Source: Ophiothrix spiculata (lineage: Eukaryota; Echinodermata; Ophiuroidea; Amphilepidida; Ophiotrichidae). Taken from it: a DNA stretch of 27,940 bases. Position numbers and translations under genes: made by a program. Positions 19,708-27,940 of the stretch are shown here, piece after piece. Under the pieces are notes generated by a model. It saw only the letters and a list, made by a program, of their open reading frames with translations, was not told the origin of the DNA and did not search any database. The stretch lies in NCBI GenBank assembly GCA_000969725.1, contig JXSR01S073024.1, one strand, 5' to 3'. How positions within the stretch are numbered: position 1 is the stretch's first letter; each line of letters opens with the position of its first letter.

Positions 19708-20929
19708 CAATCTATTAAGTTTATTAGATGACAAGATAAACTTACTTGCCTATCTTTCGTGTCTATTAAGAAAATGTATCAATTTATAACAAACCTCTAG
19801 ATTTGTGCCTATCTGCTATATCAATGTTCCCTCTCAGGGTTATGTTACAAAATTGGGCCAATATTTGAAAAAATAAGGAAACATTTGTACAACTACACAG
19901 TGTTCTTTGTCGTATTTTCTTTTATAAATATTAATGTTATTTTTGCCAAATTTTGATATTTTAGTTTAAAAATCATGCAATTTCCTAAATCATACAATTT
20001 CCTGAAAACTAACTATATTTGTTACAGATAGATTATAAAGTAAATCATCATAATACTGGGAATAATACAAATATCTGTTATTATCAAAAATTATAATCCA
20101 TAATTAAAATCTCAACATGAATATAGAGAAATTATACTGGTTAATGAAACACATCCATAATCATTACCCATACATACATAGCCCAAGGCGCTCACCAATT
20201 TAGTACAGAGACCTAAGTTGCTACATTTATTGGAGTAGTACTGATTTCATTATTTGCATAAGTTTGGATATATAAATGTGTTAATGGGTGCGCAAACCTT
20301 ATTCTGGTTTGGTAGCCAGTGCCTGCGCTTTCATATCCAAGATTATGGAGTGTACGGCAAACAAAGGTAAAATCTCAAGCACACCGTAATATTCTGGAGT
20401 GGTTTTTGTATCAAAATGACGTTATAATTCTGTTTTTAAGTTTTTAAAGGAATGAGCACTTCAAAAAGATAAGTGGATTGATTATATGATGCTTATATCA
20501 CATGATTTCAATGAATTGCTGATTTGAAGGATTTCAATGTATTCAGGATATTGAGATTTTTTGTGTAAGTCACATTTTGTTTGAGGCAAAATTGAAGGTA
20601 AAGTGCTACTTCAAAATGAAAAGGATTTACAAAGGATTACGTTCAACATTTATTTCAAAGATGAAAATGAAAAACAAATCCGTAACTTAGCTATGGCACT
20701 TTCTAACCAATCCTTCTATTATAATGTTTTGCAGCAATGGAAAATGCTATTAGAAATAATCATTCTATTCGGAATTTTTGATTCTCAGTACAGCATTCTA
20801 CACAAATGAAATTTCTAATATTTTAAAAAGGGATTTTTGTATGCAAAAATATTCATTCACTCAGCGAATCCCCATATGAAAACACACCCTTCTTCAATGA
20901 AATTATACTAGGCTTAATGCTACCAGATG
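19708..20929. other. No gene seen
   Basis: AT-rich, with one 68-codon plus-strand frame at 20603-20809 of no recognisable family. No repeat structure was detected by eye. Confidence 0.4.
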
Positions 20930-21060
20930 AGGATATTTTCACAAGCAGAATTCATTGTTTTTCCAAAAAGGATATTTTCACAAGCAGACAATTTTGATAC
21001 CAACAAGGATATTATGTTTGTATTGTTTTGCAAGCAGAATTTTTGGCAAAACAGACAATC
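20930..21060. repeat. Short tandem repeat, 37-39-bp unit, ~3 copies
   Basis: AGGATATTTTCACAAGCAGA starts at 20930 and 20969, and a weaker third copy (AGGATATTATGT...GCAAGCAGAA) starts at 21006. CAGACAATC/CAGACAATT pieces also recur. The 62-codon plus-strand frame here only mirrors the repeat. Confidence 0.75.
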
Positions 21061-21654
21061 ACAATTTTATAAGTGTGGTAAATTAGCATGTTTAGGTTTT
21101 ACTACATATACTTGAATATAAAATGAATTATCAGAATTAGAGGATTCAAGGAATTTGTGAAAATTGTGACCTTCACAAAAATATCCATAGAGTGTATTAA
21201 CTCAACAATTTTCTTTCCATAAGTAAATTTGTAGAAACATTATTCTTGATATGTCAGTAATTACCTAATAGACAAACTAACACCTTACTTGTAAAAAAGG
21301 TGTTTGCATCATGAAGCAAAAATATTTAAGGTCAATAGATACTTGAGACATTTAATGCAAGTCATTGGAATTAAAACGTGTCAAATCGAATGATTTCATA
21401 CTTAACAAGCTCATCATAAAGATCTACTTATGCCACAGTTTGAATGGAAATGTGATAATTCATGTTAGCATGACAAGACTTTATTGACATTTAACTCCTT
21501 TTGATTTTTTCATATGTAATGCTTCAGGGTGTGGGGGTCGATAAAATGATTGAAGTACATCAAATTCAGCAAGTACAGTATCACAATTTAGCAAAATGTG
21601 CGGGCCTGATATTTTGAATATAGCAGACTAACACTTACATTGGAAGATTACATC

Positions 21655-21659
21655 AAAAA
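21655..21659 (-). terminator. Pol III-type T5 run after the tRNA-like relic
   Basis: TTTTT on the minus strand begins one base after the GGTACC end of the tRNA-like sequence. The position fits a Pol III terminator, but in AT-rich DNA it could be chance. Confidence 0.35.
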
Positions 21660-21660
21660 G

Positions 21661-21733
21661 GGTACCACTAGGATTTGAACCCTACACCTCTTGTGTCCAT
21701 TCAATATACACTATAGCAATTCACTCAAGATAT
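21661..21733 (-). pseudogene. tRNA-derived relic (tRNA pseudogene or SINE head)
   Basis: The minus strand contains a perfect B box GGTTCAAATCC, about 45 nt after an A-box-like TTGAGTGAATTGC, and ends GGTACC followed at once by TTTTT. Spacing and order match a tRNA gene, but the T stem has a mismatch, no sound anticodon stem forms, and the acceptor ends do not pair. No amino-acid identity can be assigned. Confidence 0.45.
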
Positions 21734-24700
21734 GATTATGTTACCAATATTATGCAAAAGTCTAAACATATTGAAAATTGCGTCTATAAAAAGAATTTTT
21801 GACAAAAGTACAATTCAATGCAAAACTGGAGGTGAAAACTGGAAAATCAGACACAAGGGACCATTGACTTCAAATTTCCAGATATCAACTAAATCACACA
21901 TGGAAAATTAATCTCAATAGGAAGGGAATAATATGACACAAATCATGGGGCAATTGAAGAAACAGATTTTGGTCATAATATGTGGGTGGGAGGCAGACTT
22001 TATTAACTGGTTGATTCAGTCTTGTAATAATCAATTAAAAACAATAAATGAGCTAAGTATAAATTGGAAGACAAATTCCATCATGTTTTATAAATATTTA
22101 TTCTTCCTAATACAATTGTGTAAACATTGCCATATGGTCCACTTGGCTTGGTTTGAACTTGAAATGCGATTGTTTTGGACAAATGTTTTCCTGAAAAAAA
22201 GGGTTGTGGTAGAGCTTTCCCAGAGAGCTTTGTTATTATGAAGTCAACATATGATAGAGCAACATACTGTAAAACAAAAATGCTAAATCCCAACTTCGGA
22301 CCCCGATTTTACCCTAAACCTGTTGCACATATTTGGAAACCCCAGAAATATTATATTCTGGCATTCAGTTGTAAAACACAACTCAAGCATGAATCAAATT
22401 GATTAAAAAATCAACTCAAATATATGCAAAAATATCAAGTTAATCTTTTAAAAGAAACTCATTTTATAAATCTTTTCTCAATATATCCAAGATTTGTAAC
22501 AACATCACATACAATTTATCCATAAATATTGTCAACAGCATTTTCAATTTTGTCTATTTTGCAAAATAAATGGCAGGATTTCTCGTCTGGTAAAAGCAGT
22601 AAGATAGTCTCCATTTATTTTGTCTCATGCAATCATGATAGTTGAATTACGGAGTGATCCATCATATAATGCCTTCAGGAGATGAATATTCAACAGAAAT
22701 AACATTCAACTGCTCAGATATTATGAAGTTGGTATTTACAATTCAAATGTGCATGTCTGGCCCAATTTTAAACAACATAGTTACAGATTTTATTCATAAT
22801 CTATCTCATTCATTCAGCCATGAAATGTCAAATGCAATATCATTCTATAATTACATTTTAGAAATTATCTTTAAATATTTTAAACATAAATATGTTTGAA
22901 TTGTAAGCTTTAATGTTTTTTCATTTATAAATATAACAATCATAATTTTTAAGTCCCATATTTGAATTTCTGGAATATGCATCCATATTTTTTTCAAGGA
23001 TATGAAACGCTAGAGTACTACGTTTCATTAAATTGTTTGAAAAATGTACCGCACACATGGTTATTTCATGTGATATGTCACAGCTGTGAGTACCGAATTG
23101 TTTGATAAATCTATTCTAAATCTAGTTATTTTACACACGAAATGCCACCGCTGCGCTTATTTGCCATTGGGCTACCATGCAAATAGTGATTTTCAACCGG
23201 TAAACCCGATTCTTTTTATATCATAGTACATTTCAAACCGACATACAACTTAAGTCACATTCCATCCCACATCGACTTTGTCAAAGTCATTTTACTAATA
23301 TTGGAATACATAGCATACGGTATGTAACAATATTTACACTATATTGCTTCCATACATCATGATATAGGTCGGGGTTTTTCACTCATGTATTTCTCTTAAT
23401 AATACTGCTGATGAATTATAGCTAAGAGGAATCCTTTGACTGGGAGGGAGTCATAAATGATGATGATGCTAATTGGAGCTAGGCTAGGCTAGGCCTCTTA
23501 TTGCAAGCTGAGTGTAAGCTTAACACTCCTCACAGGCTGGGGAATTATCATTGTGTAATCAGCTCTTAGCAGATGCATGCAGTGGGAAGGGTAATATGGG
23601 GGACACCCTTTATAAGGGGTGAAGTAGTAGACAGCTGCTGTATGAATTAAATTGAACAAGGTATAATTCAATGTGCATTTTTATCATTCAACAATTCTTC
23701 TTGTTAGTAGAAGTCATCTGAAAGTTGAAATTTAAAGGTATATTCCCTTAGAGCAAGATGAATTTCAATGAATTTCCCCCCTTCACATTTTGATCACACA
23801 AAATCAGATCTTATCTTGCAGAATTTTGACCCATTTGACTCTGCCTAGCTTTCGACCATTTCATGACTAATCATCATCTTAAATCAAAAATTTGAAACAA
23901 AAAGCATTTATTGTATTATTGATAACACTACATGCTTTTTTAAACTTTACTTTTAGCTATATTTGATGTTCAGCAAAGGCATTCAGTTTTTAATGATGCT
24001 GTATTCAGTAACCAAAACCAAACTATTGATTTACCTTTAAACATTCAACAAAATGTTGCAGAGCTTATATGTATCAAAATACACCCCAGTAACAAACCAT
24101 CTTTGATCAAATTTACAATGTTACAAATTCACAAAATGAAGTAGCTCCGATTTCCACATTTATTGTTAGCGATCACCCATTTGACCTCATTAAATCGTAA
24201 CTGATAATTACAGAACAAAACTAAGTAAAACCCTGCTGCCGGCCTTTGTCCTTTGGTAATCGATAAGTCTCAGGAAGTCCAGGAAAAAGAGGCCATACCC
24301 AGCGTGTCAGCCGTCGACTGTGTAACAAAATAATACAGAGATGGATTGTAGCAAATCGACATTGCTTATGCCCAAACACACATCCATTCACAAAATTGGC
24401 AACAAGAGACTCATATGAGAAAATGGTTCCATTTGGTTACCATGATTTTTATTAAGTGATTCTCTTTTTTTCAAGATTTTCAAAGATTTCACCTACATAT
24501 TTCATCGTTATCCTATTCAAGAAATGTTGTATTTTTTCAAGTTGATTTTCAGAAAGGATTGAAGGAAAGGATACAACTTTGTATATGAAACAAATCAACA
24601 CAAATTAAGCTATTAACTTGAACATTTTCAATGACGTTGGTGAAAATATTTCCAACCAAAATTGATGGTGAGCTCAGGCATACAAACCAAGTTCAATAAC

Positions 24701-26043
24701 ATGTATTTGTAACAAGACATTTACATTGCCAAGCATGTTTACCAGTGTCCCATGAATTGATACTCCTTATTATATTCATGAAATCCAAACATGACGGTAA
24801 CTAAAATGCATTGAATCCAAAAGAGCTTGACGAGTGAAAAACATGAGCCACGTGGGGGTCTCGGGTTAAACCCTCTTTACAATGCATTGGGACCTCATTT
24901 TCACCTTATATTTACATTTACAAATAGGTATATTATATGTTACACACCTGAAAAAAGTGCAGCTCTATGAATAGGGATAACACTTCAGTATAAAAAAACT
25001 ATCAAAGTATTGCAATGAAATATAGTTAGAAATAAATTGGGTCTCCAGTGGGTGACTTAATCAGCAAATTAAATATAAAACACATTTGATTTGACTAAAA
25101 ATAAAATATGACATTCAAAAGCTGAGCTAAGAAAATTGGAGCGTGAATTAGAGAAAATACCATTTTTGATAACACATTCATGATTCATGACATTCTCATT
25201 GCTTATGTTAGATTTTGGCAAATCCAATTATTTAGGAATTAGCATTTGTGTCAAATATAATCAGGAAAATGTTTCAACAAGTTTTAAAAGATTTCAAAGA
25301 ATAATTTAAAGCCTTGTGTTTTTGCTGAACTTGACATTTGAACGTTTTCAACCCATGTGTACCATCACCTTAAATGAAATTGAAAGCACTACAATATTTT
25401 CAATACGGCTCTAGCAATGATGTTTTGATGGTTTTGAAAATAATGAATCAATAAAAAAATATGTCCAATTCTTATATATTTGTTCATGAGGTACACACAG
25501 GGGGAACATATCTACTTCTACTTGCTTTTGATTTCAGGGGTAGAGAGCATAACCCATCTCTGGAGCCTGAAACTGAATGTCTTGAAAATTACCAGAATGT
25601 CAGGGGATATCCTCACATTGACATGGTATACATTTGTGTCTCTCTGCCACCTTTGCAGATGATTTTTCTAAAGATTTGAATATAGTGATCACTTGGTCTG
25701 AAACTGTCTTTTCAAAAATTAAAAAAAAAAGGTCGCATTGGTGAATCATTACTCTTCCACCCTCCGATAACCCCCACATTGATGGGTACTGGACCCTTCT
25801 GGACCCATTCCCTGACCATGCATACTTTGTGCATCAAATTAAATGCACTATTCCCAAATCATTTGCTGTTATCTACACCATAGCAAACATCACGTTAATG
25901 GTTCATTGGTATGCGCTGCTACATCCCACAAGACAAACGTATCTCTTCACCATTGATCAATGACTGGGATTGGGTTTCGCCTCCTCACTAAGTATTGAAC
26001 AAATTTCTAAACCAAGCAATTAATGTAAACGATAAACACCTCC
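21734..26043. other. No gene seen in 4.3 kb
   Basis: Only short unrecognised frames (21933-22402, 22642-22899, 25461-25679). Less AT-rich patches lie at 23400-23650, with (GCTAG)n near 23480 and a CArG-like near-palindrome CACCCTTTATAAGGGGTG, and at 24235-24330. Neither gives a protein or a clear repeat. Confidence 0.4.
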
Positions 26044-26232
26044 TGGCTAGACACAAGATGGGACCACAAATTCATCACTGGTGGTGATACTATCAAGAAC
26101 AATGATGCATCAGGGCTTGACACAAAAATAGACCACAAATTCATCATTGGGGCTGAAACTACCAGGAACATGATGCATTATGACCAGGTACAAAACTTGG
26201 ACACATATTCATCATACTATTCTAGCTTATCT
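26044..26232. repeat. Tandem repeat with exact 69-bp period, ~2.7 copies
   Basis: GACCACAAATTCATCA begins at 26062 and 26131, and the variant GACACATATTCATCA begins at 26200. Other shared blocks are GACACAA, ACTA(T/C)CA(A/G)GAACA and TGATGCAT. The period equals 23 codons, but no frame is open across all copies. Confidence 0.85.
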
Positions 26233-27940
26233 GAACACCATGCATCTTAGATTATGTTGAAGTCATCAATTATCACATTTAGAATACGTTTACATGTCAA
26301 AGCAAACTTCACTTAATCAAAATGTAGGCCTACATCTAGTAATAAACATTACGGCAATTGTACCATTCTCCTCCATCAGTCTACTTGGGTTTCAGAAAGC
26401 ACTCAAAATATTGATGTTGCCACACTATCTTACGACACCATTAAAATATTTCATCATAGCTCTGACAAGACAATCACAGTATTTACAAACCATCTGGAGA
26501 ACATCAATGTTACCCATCCATTTAAACTGGTTTTGCTGATAATATTTCATTTATACAGGGTGATGATATGGCTATACTTGAAGTAATGACAACATGTTAT
26601 TGTAACCATACAATTGTAAAAAAAATTATAGCGTCATTTATTTTACCTCAAAATATCTAAGGATGGGCAGAATTACAACTGGTACTTCGGGTTTGTAACT
26701 ATCAGTGTTTCTTCTTTACAAATTTGTTTTAAAATTTGCCATCAGGCCTTTTGGTTATCCACCACCACGGGTTGAGTACTAATAATACTAATTATTGCTC
26801 TATAGATATATAGCAGCTATATAATTTCTTTATCATACTGCTATATACAACTGCCAAAGTCATGAGCATATATAGGTTGTCAATCATTCCATAGACCATT
26901 AGACATCCCCATCAATCATACAACCCCATTAACTTTGACAGTTTTAAATAGGCCTGTATGTTTTGAACATGTAGGAGGAGGAGAAACCAACATGGTTGCT
27001 TTATTTACAAAAAGTATAGATGGTCACTATTTAGTCAACTCAATGTAACTGATTTTCTTCAAGCTGTGAAAAAAATGGAAGGTTGACAATACTGTAGAAT
27101 TAAAGGCCCCACAAATTTACAATACAGCCATGTAAATATTCTTAATCCATTCGTTGTTTTGGACCTAGTTGAAGTCCATGCATCCATAGACAATCCAGGA
27201 TGCCAGTTGTGGTTAATTTCATTTAAAAGCTTTTATACCGTTATCTTCCACTCTACTTGACATGCAATCCTGTAAAGTTTACCAGCTGGATTTAACCTAG
27301 AGGTACTGACTATAGTAGTCACCATAGCAAAGAACAAATATGGACAGTAACATGAAGAATTGTAGAGCCAATTATACCAAGACTTTGAAAAGACCTTTCT
27401 TCAACATGTGCCTTGGCTCATTTTGGCTACAAAGGCTATGATTGATACAATTTATCATAGAAAATTCATTTTACTCAATCATAAATATGCAAAGATATAA
27501 ATAGCATGTTAACCATGAGTGAAACAAACCATACACTTAGCCAGCTCACAAATATTTTCTCTGCTAAGCTTACCATATCAAATTATCTAATATAATTAGT
27601 CAAGATTTGTTTACTGCAAATGGAAATGGAGAATTTGTTTACTTTTGATGGATTTAATTTGAAATTTGACATTGTACAGCATTATAGTTCAGTTAAACAT
27701 GATGGAAAAAACCCATCTACATCTACATTTTATAATAAGCTTACAGCTTCATAAATATCATCTGACGTCATTTTCATGAATCATGGGAAACTCTAGTTAG
27801 CAACTAGTAGTCCCTTAACCATAAAAACATATTTTGCAGGTAAAACAATGGGAGAGTTGCTAACTTAGCAGCATTTTTAAGAATATGGGCCTTAAAAATG
27901 ATCCAGTATTTTATACAAATATGCACTTACACACAGCTTA
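26233..27940. other. No gene seen
   Basis: AT-rich, with one 81-codon unrecognised plus-strand frame at 26294-26539, a TAGGCCTA at 26325-26332 and a CRE-type site at 27763. No tandem or inverted repeat was noticed. Confidence 0.4.
27763..27770. promoter_or_regulatory. Perfect CRE palindrome (TGACGTCA)
   Basis: The 8-bp cAMP-response element consensus for CREB/ATF proteins occurs once, next to TTTTCATGAATCATG. It is rare by chance in AT-rich DNA, but there is no identified gene or promoter beside it, so function is unproven. Confidence 0.25.

Noticed and set aside
23400..23450. CTGATGA word considered as a hammerhead ribozyme core
   Set aside because: The required GAAA box and pairing stems are absent. 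The same holds for the minus-strand CTGATGA near 9400.
23603..23620. CArG/SRF-type near-palindrome CACCCTTTATAAGGGGTG
   Set aside because: The AT core is 7 rather than 6 bases between CC and GG, and no promoter is identified nearby, so it is too weak to annotate.
24235..24330. Less AT-rich patch with a 34-codon open stretch, considered as an exon
   Set aside because: The frame is short, lacks credible splice borders on either strand and matches nothing known to me.

Overview
The window looks like animal (metazoan) nuclear DNA, most likely from a marine invertebrate deuterostome such as an echinoderm or hemichordate. It is AT-rich and gene-poor, with long stretches lacking coding potential, a eukaryotic tRNA-Trp-type sequence ending in a T-run, a consensus GT splice donor, many short inverted-repeat transposons with TA target duplications, and a 50-base run of N (assembly gap). 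The metazoan assignment rests mainly on a recognisable ephrin first exon. The narrower placement is only an impression from repeat style (for example several TAGGCCTA motifs). There is no bacterial-style operon, phage or CRISPR content.

Only two genes can be supported. (1) On the minus strand, 14155-14037 is the first coding exon of an ephrin-like gene: signal peptide, then the start of the receptor-binding domain (DPITWSKKNPK), then a GTGAGT donor. Transcription runs leftward, so 1-14036 is probably intron 1. No later ephrin exon was recognised in it, and everything right of the exon is upstream or intergenic. (2) On the minus strand, 17155-17084 is a tRNA-Trp(CCA) gene or very young pseudogene whose two outermost acceptor pairs are broken.

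The rest is repeats. Region 1-2.6 kb has diverged tandem duplications, one split by a fold-back element (2086-2456). Region 4.5-5.3 kb is a three-copy tandem array, and its third copy carries a 187-bp Tigger/pogo-like MITE at a TA. Region 5.5-6.2 kb holds decayed ~126-bp repeats. Region 8.4-8.75 kb has a CpG-rich inverted-repeat element and a hairpin. Region 14.9-19.7 kb is the most repeat-dense: a 254-bp inverted-repeat element, a satellite running into the gap, a LINE-like 3' end, an inverted duplication enclosing the tRNA and a GATC-rich TA-flanked MITE, and a 1,249-bp long-TIR element with no transposase. Short tandem repeats lie at 12.9, 15.9, 20.9 and 26.05 kb. A tRNA-derived relic with its own T5 terminator lies at 21.7 kb.

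I saw no convincing new molecular system. The ephrin exon and the nested structures that show insertion history are the most useful observations. Repeat families were judged by eye from terminal motifs only.
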